61,273 bases of DNA, from assembly GCA_009780415.1 (NCBI GenBank), contig WRAC01000009.1, forward strand, positions 1 through 61,273, given 5' to 3'. A model generated the notes under the pieces. It saw only the letters and a program-made list of their open reading frames with translations. It made no database searches and was not told the origin of the DNA. The stretch's first letter is position 1. Each line of letters starts with the position of its first letter. This stretch comes from Defluviitaleaceae bacterium. Lineage in GTDB: Bacteria; Bacillota; Clostridia; Lachnospirales; WRAX01. The position numbers were made by a program, and so were the translations under genes. Positions 35,257-44,217 of this stretch are shown here, piece by piece.

Positions 35257-35938
35257 TTTTCGCCTCTGATTCGCGCTCTGCCTGCGGTTTGCGGATGTAA
35301 AAGATTTTGAAATCCCTTGGTGAAACAACTTCGCCCGCCTCCGCCATCTTTAAGGCCAGCGCGCCGACACTTGACGCGCGTTGAAGGCTGGAGCCAAGGG
35401 GGGCAAGGCTCATGCCGTTTTCAACAAGCAACTCCCTGTGCGGAAAGACACCGTCGCCCAGAAATACGGCGGTGCTTCCAAGCTGATTTACGCGTTCTAT
35501 AACAACCTCTATTTTTTCTGCCATATATTCAGTTACGCGGGTTAACTCATTTTTCCATTTATAGACGGCGGCGTACACTTCTCCGCGCCTTGCGTCCATT
35601 ATTGGCGTGATATAGCCATCCCGCTCATATACATTGTATGCCAGAGCGTCCAATGCCGGAACATTTACCATTTTTTTGCCAAGGCCCCTGGCAAGGCCTT
35701 TCGCACAGCCCGCCCCGATACGGAGCCCGGTAAACGAGCCCGGGCCGGAAGCGCACGCGATATAGTCTATGTCCGACAGTGACGTGCCTGATATCCGCAC
35801 AATATGGTCAATAAGCGGCATCAGAGTTTTGGAATGGGTGTAGCCGCAGTTGAGGGAAATCTCGGCGACTACCTTTTCCGCCGTAACCAAGGCCGCGCCG
35901 GCGGTCTGCCCGGAGGCGTCAATCGCTAATATCAACAT
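35249..35938 (-). CDS. tsaB: tRNA threonylcarbamoyladenosine synthesis protein TsaB
   Basis: 229 residues with the ASKHA fold: ILAIDASGQTAGAALV, ISLNCGYTHSKTLMPLID and CASGPGSFTGLRIGAGCAKG. It works with TsaD, TsaE and TsaC in making t6A37 of tRNA. It overlaps tsaE by 20 nt and rimI by 8 nt. Confidence 0.93.
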   Translation of the reverse strand: MLILAIDASGQTAGAALVTAEKVVAEISLNCGYTHSKTLMPLIDHIVRISGTSLSDIDYIACASGPGSFTGLRIGAGCAKGLARGLGKKMVNVPALDALAYNVYERDGYITPIMDARRGEVYAAVYKWKNELTRVTEYMAEKIEVVIERVNQLGSTAVFLGDGVFPHRELLVENGMSLAPLGSSLQRASSVGALALKMAEAGEVVSPRDFKIFYIRKPQAERESEAKNA

Positions 35939-36332
35939 GTATGTGCCGCGCCCCCTCTATTTGAGTAATATCGATCCATACGGCGCTTTCCGGTATTAAT
36001 CCGCGCAGCTTGTCCGCCCATTCAATAAGGCAGCAGCCATGGCCAAATATATAATCGTCAAAACCGATGTCAATCATACCTGCGGCATTCACCCGGTAAG
36101 CGTCGAAATGGTATATGCTCAATTTGCCGCCCTCGTATTCGTTAACGATGCAGAATGTCGGGCTGGCGACTCGCCCTGAGTAGCCCAAGCCGCGGGCAAA
36201 GCCGCGGGCGAATACGGTTTTCCCCGCGCCAAGCCCGCCGCGCAGGCAATAGATCGCTCCCGGCCCGGCGGCTTGCGCCAAATTATATGCAATCGTTTCT
36301 GTTTCCGACTCACTATTGGAAATAAAAAACAT
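35919..36332 (-). CDS. tsaE: tRNA threonylcarbamoyladenosine synthesis ATPase TsaE
   Basis: 137 residues, a P-loop ATPase: LRGGLGAGKTVFARGFARGL, SPTFCIVNEY, YHFDAYRV and CCLIEWADKL. It is the ATPase that resets the TsaBDE complex in t6A synthesis. It is 2 nt downstream of the DUF445 stop, so the operon is DUF445-tsaE-tsaB-rimI. Confidence 0.93.
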   Translation of the reverse strand: MFFISNSESETETIAYNLAQAAGPGAIYCLRGGLGAGKTVFARGFARGLGYSGRVASPTFCIVNEYEGGKLSIYHFDAYRVNAAGMIDIGFDDYIFGHGCCLIEWADKLRGLIPESAVWIDITQIEGARHIHVDISD

Positions 36333-36333
36333 C

Positions 36334-37557
36334 CTATACTCCGAAAAACCTTGTTAAAAGCGGTATAAATCCGATAAAAAACCCCAGTATGCCACCCAGT
36401 GCGGTAATCAATTTCAATTCCTTATCCACAACGGAAAGAATCAAATCCTCGGCTTCGGCGACGCTGAACGCGTTTATCTTATTTTCAACCAGCTCGTCAA
36501 AGCGTATCGACGAAACCACGAATGCCCCGCCCTTTGAGGCTATGAGACGCAGGGCGCGGATTGCGTAGTCGTTAAGCTTTGCGGAATTTTCGTCGTTCAA
36601 ACCCGATGTAATGGCTTTAACGCTGCCTTTAAGCAACCCCTTTACTACGGGGCGCGGTTCGGGAATAAAACGTAAAATAAATTCCGAAGGGTTGATATTA
36701 TCAGCTTTTTCAGAAATACGCGCGGCTATGCCGTCTAATGTGTCCTCCGGGATTTTGCCCGCCAGTTCGCCGATTTGCCTGCGTAACAGCATATCAACGG
36801 CGGCCGCGGTTTTGTACGCCATAAACCGCGTGTTGTCGGGGTCTTCGAGCCAGCCGAAAACGCTTTCCTTGATTTTGTCGTAAAGCTGGTCATATTTAAT
36901 GAAAATGCCAAGAAACGAACCGAAGTTTTCCTCGGCTATTTTTTGCACCATATTTTTGATTTTCTCGTCCACATCGGGATATCGTTCTGGCAAAGCTTTA
37001 AGAAAAACGACTAAATCCGGGGATTTTGATGAAATAAACGCCATAAGCCGCTCCGGCAGCCCGTCCGGGGTATAATCGCCCAGAATATGTGTGTTGGAAC
37101 GCAGAGCATTAATAATTTTATGAACCAAGCCTGTTTGTGCTATACGTTCTATAACACCCGTAAATGCCGTATTTACGGGACTTTGTGAATCCTCAAGAGC
37201 GGCGGCTATTTTTTGCGATAGTACATCGCATAAGTCGCCGATTTGCCCGTCGTACGCGCCGGATTTGAAGGATTCCAGAAAACCGTCCAGCAACGACACC
37301 AGCTTGTCCATTACGGCGGGAGACGAAACGGCTTCCACCAATTCATCTTCCGTCAAGACATTCTTCGCCAGTGTTTCACCCATTTTTTGCGCAAGTCGGT
37401 GTTTTTCCTTTGGGATCAAACCGGGCGTAAACGGGAGCTTTATGCCGAAAAGCCGCTTTTCATAATGCGGGCGGAAAAGCATCTTAATAGCTACCACGTT
37501 TGTAAAATATCCGATTACCCCGCCGGCTACAGGTGTAATTATCCATGTCCAGTCCAT
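36334..37557 (-). CDS. DUF445 family membrane protein
   Basis: 407 residues from the ATG at 37557 (AAGGA ribosome site); another ATG lies at 37578. The N-terminal helix and motif IITPVAGGVIGYFTNVVAIKMLFRPH-type region is given here by GGVIGYFTNVVAIKMLF, followed by FTPGLIPKEKHRLAQKMGE. A long amphipathic helical middle and a C-terminal hydrophobic helix (LGGILGFFIGFIPLL) follow. The family is known from YheB/YjiN; function unknown, possibly membrane or septum related. Confidence 0.85.
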   Translation of the reverse strand: MDWTWIITPVAGGVIGYFTNVVAIKMLFRPHYEKRLFGIKLPFTPGLIPKEKHRLAQKMGETLAKNVLTEDELVEAVSSPAVMDKLVSLLDGFLESFKSGAYDGQIGDLCDVLSQKIAAALEDSQSPVNTAFTGVIERIAQTGLVHKIINALRSNTHILGDYTPDGLPERLMAFISSKSPDLVVFLKALPERYPDVDEKIKNMVQKIAEENFGSFLGIFIKYDQLYDKIKESVFGWLEDPDNTRFMAYKTAAAVDMLLRRQIGELAGKIPEDTLDGIAARISEKADNINPSEFILRFIPEPRPVVKGLLKGSVKAITSGLNDENSAKLNDYAIRALRLIASKGGAFVVSSIRFDELVENKINAFSVAEAEDLILSVVDKELKLITALGGILGFFIGFIPLLTRFFGV

Positions 37558-37581
37558 TAAAAACAGTCCTTTACCCAAGAT

Positions 37582-37641
37582 AGTATATATGTTGATTTAT
37601 GTATTGTCAATCTTTACATTTCCGTCTGTTTCTGCCATAAT
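37582..37641. promoter_or_regulatory. divergent promoters: DUF445 operon and ABC-F gene
   Basis: Minus strand: TTGACA (37610-37605), 17 bp, TATACT (37587-37582) for DUF445-tsaE-tsaB-rimI. Plus strand: TTTACA (37613-37618), 17 bp, CATAAT (37636-37641) for the ABC-F gene. The -35 boxes are 2 bp apart, back to back. Confidence 0.7.
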
Positions 37642-37662
37642 AGTAATGCGTGGAGGAAAACG

Positions 37663-39546
37663 ATGATTTTACAATGCAAAGATATAGTTAAGGGTTTTGG
37701 CGCGCAGGAAGTGCTGCGTCAGGTGAGCTTCGGCATAGAAGCAAACGAGCGCGCCGCGGTAGTTGGCGTTAACGGCGCGGGCAAAACCACTTTGTTCCGC
37801 ATACTGACCGGCGAAATACTGCCTGATGACGGCGATATTTCATTTAAAAAGGGCGCGACAATCGGTTTTTTATCGCAAGCGCCGGATTTTGGCACGGGAA
37901 ACAATGCCCATGACGAGCTGATGAGCGTTTTTGCGGATGTTATCGCGCTGGAAGAAACTATCCGCCGCTTGGAAACCGAAATGTCCGCCGCCGATTCGTC
38001 CGCTGTTTCCGGCCTCTTACAAAAATACGAAAAACTGACGGCAGAGTTTGAAAAAAACCGGGGATATACGTACAAGAGCCTGGTTAAGGGCGTTGTAAAA
38101 GGATTGGGCTTTACGGAAGAGGAAATAAAACTGCCGCTGCATAAACTTTCCGGCGGGCAAAAAACCCGCGTGGCATTGGGAAAGCTGCTGCTTCGAGAGC
38201 CGGATTTGCTGATGCTGGACGAACCGACGAACCATTTGGATATGGCGGCGGTGGCATGGTTAGAGGAATATTTGCTAAAAACCTTCAAGGGCGCGGTTTT
38301 GCTTATTTCCCATGACCGTTATTTTATAGACGGGCTGGCGAAGAAGATAGTTGAGATAGAATACGGCGTTGGCAAGGTTTATAACGGAAATTACTCAAGT
38401 TACGCCTATCAGAAGGATGTTGACCGTAACCTTCAGATACGCCGCTATGTAAACCAACAGCGCGAAATTAAGCGGCAAGAGGAGATAATCAGGCGTTTCC
38501 GGTCATACAGCCAGGAATGGTCCATCAAACGCGCCAAAACACGGGAAAAAATGCTGGCGAAGGTGGAACGGCTGCAATTGCCTAAAGACCAGCACACAAT
38601 CCGCATTATGCTTGAACCGCGCAAACACAGCGGGCAGGATGTGTTGCACGCGGAGAATCTGAGCATGGCTTATAATGAGCCGCTGTTTTCGGGCGTAGGT
38701 ATGGATATTTACAGGGGTGAGGTCGTCGCCTTGATCGGGCCGAACGGTGTTGGCAAGACTACGCTGTTGAACATGCTGCTGGGACGCGTAAAGGGAAAAG
38801 GCTTGATACGGTTGGGCGCGGGTGTACGGATTGGGTATTATGACCAGGAACAGGCCTTCTCATCGGCTGAAAAAACCGTTTATGATGAGGTTTACGATTC
38901 TTACCCCGGCATGACGCAGACAGAAGTGCGGACGGCGTTGGCGGCGTTTATGTTCTGCGGCGACGATGTGTTTAAAAAAGTGGGGACTCTGTCCGGCGGC
39001 GAGAAGGGCAGGGTGAGCCTGTGCAGGCTGATGCTGGGGCATTCTAACTTTCTGCTGATGGACGAGCCGACCAATCACTTGGATATATTTTCCCGGGAAA
39101 TATTGGAGGAAACCGTGCGCGGTTATACCGGAACAATTTTATATGTATCTCATGACCGTTATTTTATAAGCTCCACGGCGGATAAGATAATAGAGCTTAG
39201 CGCAGACGGGGCTGTGACATACGACGGCGGGTATGAATATTATTTGGAAAAAAGGCAGGACGCTGCGGTTTTGGAAGCTTCCAACGACTCCGTATCATCG
39301 TCGAAATCCGATTATTTGCGCCGTAAGGAAACCGGAAGCGGCGAACGGAAAAGAGCCGCGAGGATAGCGCGGCTTGAGAAGGAAATTGGCGAGGGCGAGG
39401 CAGTGTTGAAGAGTTTGGAAGAGCGGCTGATGTCTGATGCGGTGGCTACGGACGCGGCGGCGGCGCAGGCTGTTTATGCGGAGAAAGTGACCGTTGAGAT
39501 GCGTATCCATGCCCTGTACGAAGAATGGAACGAACTGGAGATGTAG
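37663..39546 (+). CDS. ABC-F family ATPase (ribosome-associated)
   Basis: 627 residues with two ATP-binding cassettes and no membrane domain. Cassette 1 has GVNGAGKTTLFR and LSGGQKTRVALGKLL; cassette 2 has GPNGVGKTTLLN and LSGGEKGRVSLCRLM. Both Walker B motifs read LMLDEPTNHLD or LLMDEPTNHLD. The linker (~245-320) is rich in Arg/Lys, as in translation factors of this family. A coiled coil (~560-625) ends the protein, as in Uup and YdiF. It acts on ribosomes; antibiotic resistance cannot be read from sequence. It stops with UAG. Confidence 0.9.
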   Translation: MILQCKDIVKGFGAQEVLRQVSFGIEANERAAVVGVNGAGKTTLFRILTGEILPDDGDISFKKGATIGFLSQAPDFGTGNNAHDELMSVFADVIALEETIRRLETEMSAADSSAVSGLLQKYEKLTAEFEKNRGYTYKSLVKGVVKGLGFTEEEIKLPLHKLSGGQKTRVALGKLLLREPDLLMLDEPTNHLDMAAVAWLEEYLLKTFKGAVLLISHDRYFIDGLAKKIVEIEYGVGKVYNGNYSSYAYQKDVDRNLQIRRYVNQQREIKRQEEIIRRFRSYSQEWSIKRAKTREKMLAKVERLQLPKDQHTIRIMLEPRKHSGQDVLHAENLSMAYNEPLFSGVGMDIYRGEVVALIGPNGVGKTTLLNMLLGRVKGKGLIRLGAGVRIGYYDQEQAFSSAEKTVYDEVYDSYPGMTQTEVRTALAAFMFCGDDVFKKVGTLSGGEKGRVSLCRLMLGHSNFLLMDEPTNHLDIFSREILEETVRGYTGTILYVSHDRYFISSTADKIIELSADGAVTYDGGYEYYLEKRQDAAVLEASNDSVSSSKSDYLRRKETGSGERKRAARIARLEKEIGEGEAVLKSLEERLMSDAVATDAAAAQAVYAEKVTVEMRIHALYEEWNELEM

Positions 39547-39627
39547 GGGCTTGTGCATATGCGCTTCAATGTGCGCGGTGTGTTCGCCCGTAATTAATAA
39601 AGAATGGAATAAACTAGGAGGAACGTC

Positions 39628-40662
39628 ATGAAAACCATGAAAGCGCTAGTTAAAAAGCACCCGGAACAAGGTTTGTGGCTGGACCAAGTACCAATCCCGG
39701 AACCCGGACCGAACGATGTGCTGATTAAGATCCGTAAAACAGCCATATGCGGTACGGACGTACATATCTACGAATGGGACGAGTGGGCTAAGCGCACCAT
39801 CCCTGTTCCGATGACCGTGGGGCATGAGTTTGTGGGGGAAGTGGCCGGTTTCGGGAGCAATGTTAAAAGTGTGAAGCTGGGGCAGATTGTGTCCGGCGAG
39901 GGACATTTGGTTTGCGGCGTATGCCGGAATTGCCTGGCCGGGCGCCGCCATCTCTGCCCGAAGACAAAGGGCGTAGGCGTTAACCGCGACGGCTGCTTTG
40001 CCGAGTACTTGTGCATTCCGGAGTGTAACGTCTGGATTTGCGACCCGTCCATACCCGAAGAACTGTACAGTTTTTTTGACCCCTTTGGCAATGCCGTGCA
40101 TACCGCGCTGCAGTTCGATTTACTGGGCGAGGATGTGCTTGTAACGGGCGCGGGGCCTATCGGCATCATGGCGGCGGCGGTATGCAGGCACGCGGGAGCG
40201 CGGAATGTGGTTATTTTAAACAGGGGACAGTACAGGCGGGATTTGGCCCATAAAATGGGTCTGGAGCACGCTTACAGCCCCGCGGAGATTTCAACCAAGG
40301 AAATAATGGAGAAACTCGGCATGAAAGAGGGCTTTGACGTAGGGCTTGAAATGTCGGGTTCCGCGGTTGCGTTTAATAATATGGTTGACCATATGGCGCA
40401 CGGCGGTAAAATAGCCATGCTTGGGATGCAAGCCAAGGGAACCGCGATAAACTGGGATAAAGTGGTCTTTAATATGCTTACGTTAAAGGGTATATATGGG
40501 CGCGAAATGTATGAGACCTGGTATAAGATGACCATGCTTTTACAAACGGGGCTGGATATTTCGCCGATAGTAACCCACCGTTACCACATTGATGATTTCG
40601 AGAAAGGCTTTGACGCGATGCGGAGCGGGAACTCGGGGAAGGTGGTTTTGAGTTGGGAATAA
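39628..40662 (+). CDS. tdh: L-threonine 3-dehydrogenase
   Basis: 344 residues. It oxidises threonine to 2-amino-3-ketobutyrate with NAD+. The zinc alcohol dehydrogenase fold shows the catalytic site [14 protein letters not shown] and GHEFVGEV, the structural Cys4 zinc loop ([15 protein letters not shown]), and the NAD loop [14 protein letters not shown]. It is the first gene of tdh-ridA-kbl, with a GGAGG ribosome site. Confidence 0.94.
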   Translation: MKTMKALVKKHPEQGLWLDQVPIPEPGPNDVLIKIRKTAICGTDVHIYEWDEWAKRTIPVPMTVGHEFVGEVAGFGSNVKSVKLGQIVSGEGHLVCGVCRNCLAGRRHLCPKTKGVGVNRDGCFAEYLCIPECNVWICDPSIPEELYSFFDPFGNAVHTALQFDLLGEDVLVTGAGPIGIMAAAVCRHAGARNVVILNRGQYRRDLAHKMGLEHAYSPAEISTKEIMEKLGMKEGFDVGLEMSGSAVAFNNMVDHMAHGGKIAMLGMQAKGTAINWDKVVFNMLTLKGIYGREMYETWYKMTMLLQTGLDISPIVTHRYHIDDFEKGFDAMRSGNSGKVVLSWE

Positions 40663-40667
40663 AACGC

Positions 40668-41027
40668 ATGCCGACCCATTGCGGTGATGAGACCTGTCCG
40701 GCGTGCGTTATCGCGGGAGACTTTATTTTCCTTGCGCATCACGGCGGCGGGCGTGACGAAACGGACGCTGCGCATCAAGTACGCGGAGCTTTGGAAAATA
40801 TTAAAAAGACATTGGAATCGGTTGGGGCGTCACTTAGTGACATGGTTCAACTGCATTTATATTTAAAGGATTTAACGGATTTCCGCGCGGTCAGGGATGT
40901 TTTCTATGAGTATTTTGAAAATGACAGCTTTCCCGCGAGGATGACCACGACGACAAGCTTCATAGACCCAAACTGTCTATGTATGATTGACGGGATAGCA
41001 TACAAAAAAACGGGAGGAAACTCATGA
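40668..41027 (+). CDS. RidA/YjgF family enamine/imine deaminase
   Basis: About 119 residues from the ATG at 40668, 5 nt after the tdh stop; a TTG start at 40653 is possible. Features of the family are AGDFIFLAHHGG, AALENIKKTLESVGASLSD-like helix (here RGALENIKKTLESVGASLSD), LHLYLKDLTDFRAVRDVF and FPARMTTTTSFI. RidA proteins hydrolyse reactive enamines and imines. Its place between tdh and kbl suggests it clears by-products of unstable 2-amino-3-ketobutyrate; this is inference. Confidence 0.85.
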   Translation: MPTHCGDETCPACVIAGDFIFLAHHGGGRDETDAAHQVRGALENIKKTLESVGASLSDMVQLHLYLKDLTDFRAVRDVFYEYFENDSFPARMTTTTSFIDPNCLCMIDGIAYKKTGGNS

Positions 41028-42214
41028 AGAAGGATTTTTACAACAGGATTCGCAGGGATTTAGAAAAGCTTGATAACGAAAAGACAATGAAGGTGTTCAG
41101 GCATCTTCAGGGGCCGATGTCCGGGAAAACCGATATTGAGGGCTACGGGCGTACGGTTATCCTCTGCTCAAACAACTATCTTGGGCTTGACAATAAGCCG
41201 GAGGTTGTAAACGCGGGGTTGGCGGCTCTGGGTAAATACGGCGCGGGCGCGTCCAGCGTGAGGTTTATCTGCGGGACGTTCGACATCCATAGGGAGTTGG
41301 AAGAGCTTACGGCCCGGTATTGCGGCATGGAGGCATCAATCTCGTACACATCCTGCTGGGCGGCTAATACGGCGGCGATCCCATCTTTGCTTGCGCCCGG
41401 AGATACCGTAATTTCCGACGAGCTTAATCACGCCAGCATTATTGACGGCTGCCGTGCCGTGGCAAAAGGCGTTAACCGCGCCGTTTATAAGCATTCGGAC
41501 ATGGCCGACCTTGAAGAAAAACTGAAGGCGGCGAAGGACAGCGAAACCAAATTGATCATTACGGACGGTGTGTTCTCTATGGAGGGCGATATCGCGCCGC
41601 TGCCGGATATCGTTGCGCTTGCCGAAAGGTACGGGGCGATTGTAATGGTTGACGAATCCCACGCGTCAGGCGTAATCGGTAAAACGGGGCGCGGCACGAT
41701 GGAATATTTTAATATGACAAGCGGCGTTGACATTATATCCGGCACGTACGGCAAGGCCTTGGGCGGCGCGGGCGGAGGTTTTATCGCGTCCACCGCCGAC
41801 GTATGTCAGATTCTCGCGCAGAAATCACGCCCGTCGCTGTTTTCTAACGCCCTGCCGCCTGTGCTGTGCGCCATAGCAATGGCGTCTATCCAATATTTGC
41901 TGGATAACCCGAAAATCGTAACATCTCTCCGAGAAAAAACGGAATATGCGCGTAAATTGATTATTGACGCCGGGCTTAAACCCATGCACGGCGACAGCGC
42001 CATCATTCCCATTGTCATAGGCAGTACGGCGGACGCCATACGCACCTCGCAGCTTATGATGGACAAGGGTGTGTTCGCGATAGGCTTCGGTTTTCCCGTT
42101 GTGGCCGAGGGTGCGGCGCGTATAAGATTACAGATTTCCGACGCGCTTGAGTACGCCGATCTGGATTTCGCGGCGGGTGTTATTAAGGAAGCCGTAAGTT
42201 CAGTTTTAAAGTAA
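41024..42214 (+). CDS. kbl: glycine C-acetyltransferase (2-amino-3-ketobutyrate CoA ligase)
   Basis: 396 residues, PLP-dependent alpha-oxoamine synthase fold: LCSNNYLGLDNKPEV, GAGASSVRFICGT, VDESHASGVIGKTGRGT and the PLP lysine in SGTYGKALGGAGG (about residue 244). It splits 2-amino-3-ketobutyrate with CoA to glycine and acetyl-CoA, completing threonine breakdown after tdh. It overlaps ridA by 4 nt. Confidence 0.94.
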   Translation: MKKDFYNRIRRDLEKLDNEKTMKVFRHLQGPMSGKTDIEGYGRTVILCSNNYLGLDNKPEVVNAGLAALGKYGAGASSVRFICGTFDIHRELEELTARYCGMEASISYTSCWAANTAAIPSLLAPGDTVISDELNHASIIDGCRAVAKGVNRAVYKHSDMADLEEKLKAAKDSETKLIITDGVFSMEGDIAPLPDIVALAERYGAIVMVDESHASGVIGKTGRGTMEYFNMTSGVDIISGTYGKALGGAGGGFIASTADVCQILAQKSRPSLFSNALPPVLCAIAMASIQYLLDNPKIVTSLREKTEYARKLIIDAGLKPMHGDSAIIPIVIGSTADAIRTSQLMMDKGVFAIGFGFPVVAEGAARIRLQISDALEYADLDFAAGVIKEAVSSVLK

Positions 42215-42223
42215 AATTTGTGC

Positions 42224-42252
42224 TTGACAAAATCAACAGGCGGCTTTATAAT
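42224..42252 (+). promoter_or_regulatory. promoter of rplM-rpsI
   Basis: TTGACA (42224-42229), 17-bp spacer and TATAAT (42247-42252), a perfect consensus, 81 bp before rplM. Confidence 0.9.
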
Positions 42253-42259
42253 GTCTATG

Positions 42260-42333
42260 TTTGTTTTCCCGTGTTCCACTAGCCCCGGACGCGTGTTAAA
42301 CTCTAGAACGGTAAAAAAAATGGAGGAAATCCG
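42260..42333 (+). promoter_or_regulatory. structured rplM leader, possible L13 autoregulatory element
   Basis: The leader between the promoter and rplM contains a possible stem: CCGTGTTC near 42270 against GAACGG near 42306, with a short GC-rich insert. L13 leaders with such structure control rplM-rpsI in many Firmicutes. Assignment is by position and a partial fold only. Confidence 0.4.
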
Positions 42334-42771
42334 ATGAGATCGACATACATCCTAAAAGCCGCGGATATTCAGCGGAAATGGTATGTTGTGGACGCCCAGG
42401 ATCACACGCTGGGGCGGCTTAGCACAGAAGTTGCCAAGGTTTTGCGCGGCAAGCACAAACCAACGTATACGCCGAACATGGACAACGGCGACTACGTTAT
42501 CATAATTAACGCCGACAAGATCAAGGTCACGGGCAATAAAATGGACGACAAGGTTTACAGGCGCCATACAGGCCACTTTGGCGGCGTGAAAGAGACAACG
42601 CTGCGGATGATGCTGCAGAAAAAGCCCACCGAGGTTCTCAGGCATTCCATCAAGGGGATGCTTCCGAAGAACAACCTTGGGCGGCATATGTTGAAGAAAC
42701 TCAAGGTCTACGCGGGCTCCGAGCATGTACACGCAGCTCAGCAGCCCGAAGTGCTTGAGATTTCGTATTAA
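42334..42771 (+). CDS. rplM: 50S ribosomal protein L13
   Basis: 145 residues. Family motifs: [48 protein letters not shown] and [13 protein letters not shown]-like [15 protein letters not shown]. It is normally co-transcribed with rpsI, as here (15-bp gap). Confidence 0.97.
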   Translation: MRSTYILKAADIQRKWYVVDAQDHTLGRLSTEVAKVLRGKHKPTYTPNMDNGDYVIIINADKIKVTGNKMDDKVYRRHTGHFGGVKETTLRMMLQKKPTEVLRHSIKGMLPKNNLGRHMLKKLKVYAGSEHVHAAQQPEVLEISY

Positions 42772-42786
42772 CGGGAGGTATAGGAT

Positions 42787-43179
42787 ATGGCTTTAGCCAG
42801 GTATTATGGCACGGGCAGGCGGAAAAGCTCTATAGCCAGGGTTTACCTGCTTCCCGGCACAGGAAAGATTACTGTCAACAAGCGTGATATAGACGATTAT
42901 TTCGGCCCCGAAACGTTGAAGCTCATTATTAGGCAGCCCCTTGAGCTTACAAACCTTACCGGGAGGTACGACGTAAGGGTTAACGTTAAAGGCGGCGGTT
43001 TCACGGGCCAAGCCGGCGCGATACGCCACGGCATCGCCCGCGCTTTGGTAGAGGCGGACGGCGAGTTCCGCCAGGCCCTCAAAAAAGCCGGATTCCTGAC
43101 CCGCGACCCGCGTATGAAAGAACGTAAGAAATACGGTCTTAAAGGCGCGCGCAGGGCTCCTCAGTTCTCGAAGAGATAA
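42787..43179 (+). CDS. rpsI: 30S ribosomal protein S9
   Basis: 130 residues. [19 protein letters not shown] at the N-terminus, [19 protein letters not shown] in the middle, and the basic tail [20 protein letters not shown] ending FSKR, which reaches the P-site tRNA. It follows rplM. Confidence 0.97.
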   Translation: MALARYYGTGRRKSSIARVYLLPGTGKITVNKRDIDDYFGPETLKLIIRQPLELTNLTGRYDVRVNVKGGGFTGQAGAIRHGIARALVEADGEFRQALKKAGFLTRDPRMKERKKYGLKGARRAPQFSKR

Positions 43180-43198
43180 TTTTTATGTTTTATGCTCT

Positions 43199-43226
43199 AA
43201 AGCCCGCGTGATTCCATGCGGGCTTT
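43199..43226 (+). terminator. hairpin terminator of rplM-rpsI
   Basis: A 12-bp stem (43199-43210 with 43215-43226; one G-T pair) with a 4-nt loop ends in TTTGC. The U-run is short. Confidence 0.7.
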
Positions 43227-43258
43227 GCTATGCGCATCTATATATGGAGGGTATGTAA

Positions 43259-44188
43259 ATGGCGAAAATTGTAATAGCTTTGGGTGGGAACGCTTTAGGC
43301 AACGATGCTTACGAGCAGATGGAGAAAGCGGCGGTTGCCGCCGGCGCTGTCGTTGATTTAATTGAAGCGGGTCATGAGGTTTTGATCGGGCATGGCAACG
43401 GCCCGCAAGTCGGGATGATAAAAAAGGCTTTTGATGAATGTGAAAAAACGGGCCAAACCCCAGGTATGCCCTTTGCCGAATGCACGGCTATGAGCCAGGG
43501 ATATATCGGTTATCACTTGCAATCCGCTCTTGAGGCGGAGTTAAACAAGCGCGGCATAACGGACAATCCGGTTGTTTCCCTCATAACCCGCGTGGTTGTG
43601 CACACGGCTGACCCGGCGTTCGAGAAGCCCACAAAGCCCGTTGGCGGTTACTGTGATGAAACAACTGCGCGAAAAATTATGCAGGAAACGGGGCATGTTT
43701 ACGGCGAGGACGCCGGGCGCGGCTGGCGGCGGATGGTGGCATCGCCCATGCCCGTCGATATCATGGAAAAATTGACTGTTATGTGTTTGCTTGAAAACAA
43801 ACGTGTTGTTATAGCTTGCGGCGGCGGCGGTATACCCGTAGCGGAAAAAGATGGCGCTTTCACAGGGGTTGACGCTGTCGTCGACAAAGATTTCGCGGCG
43901 GCGCGTATGGCTCAGCTTATAGATGCGGACATCCTTTTTATCCTTACCGCCGTTGAACGGGTCTGCATAAATTACCGTAAGCCCGATGAAAAATCCCTGC
44001 CCGGAATGACCGTTGCGGAAGCTAAGAAACTTAGCGGCGAAGGTCATTTCGCGCCGGGCAGTATGCTGCCCAAGGTGCAGGCGGCTTGTATGTTCGTTGA
44101 AAGCGGAAAAAACCGCCGCGCCATTATCACTTCCCTTGAGAAAGCCGCGCAAGCGCTGAGCGGGGAATCCGGCACAGTAATTGAATAA
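43259..44188 (+). CDS. arcC: carbamate kinase
   Basis: 309 residues. Motifs: IVIALGGNALGNDAYEQ, GNGPQVGMI, AMSQGYIGYHLQ, RRMVASPMPVDI and CGGGGIPV. It makes ATP from carbamoyl phosphate, or the reverse. No arginine deiminase or ornithine carbamoyltransferase gene is adjacent. Other sources of carbamoyl phosphate (for example purine or agmatine breakdown) are therefore likely. Confidence 0.94.
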   Translation: MAKIVIALGGNALGNDAYEQMEKAAVAAGAVVDLIEAGHEVLIGHGNGPQVGMIKKAFDECEKTGQTPGMPFAECTAMSQGYIGYHLQSALEAELNKRGITDNPVVSLITRVVVHTADPAFEKPTKPVGGYCDETTARKIMQETGHVYGEDAGRGWRRMVASPMPVDIMEKLTVMCLLENKRVVIACGGGGIPVAEKDGAFTGVDAVVDKDFAAARMAQLIDADILFILTAVERVCINYRKPDEKSLPGMTVAEAKKLSGEGHFAPGSMLPKVQAACMFVESGKNRRAIITSLEKAAQALSGESGTVIE

Positions 44189-44195
44189 TATTTGA

Positions 44196-44217
44196 GGGAC
44201 GCCTGCGCGTCCCTTTT
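44196..44217 (+). terminator. intrinsic terminator of arcC
   Basis: GGGACGC (44196-44202) and GCGTCCC (44207-44213) with a 4-nt loop, followed by TTTTCTATTTTC. It is placed between convergent arcC and the TldE-like gene. Confidence 0.85.

Noticed and set aside
34813-35328. 171-residue form of RimI
   Set aside because: The extra 24 residues overlap tsaB and do not belong to the GNAT fold; the ATG at 35256 fits the family.
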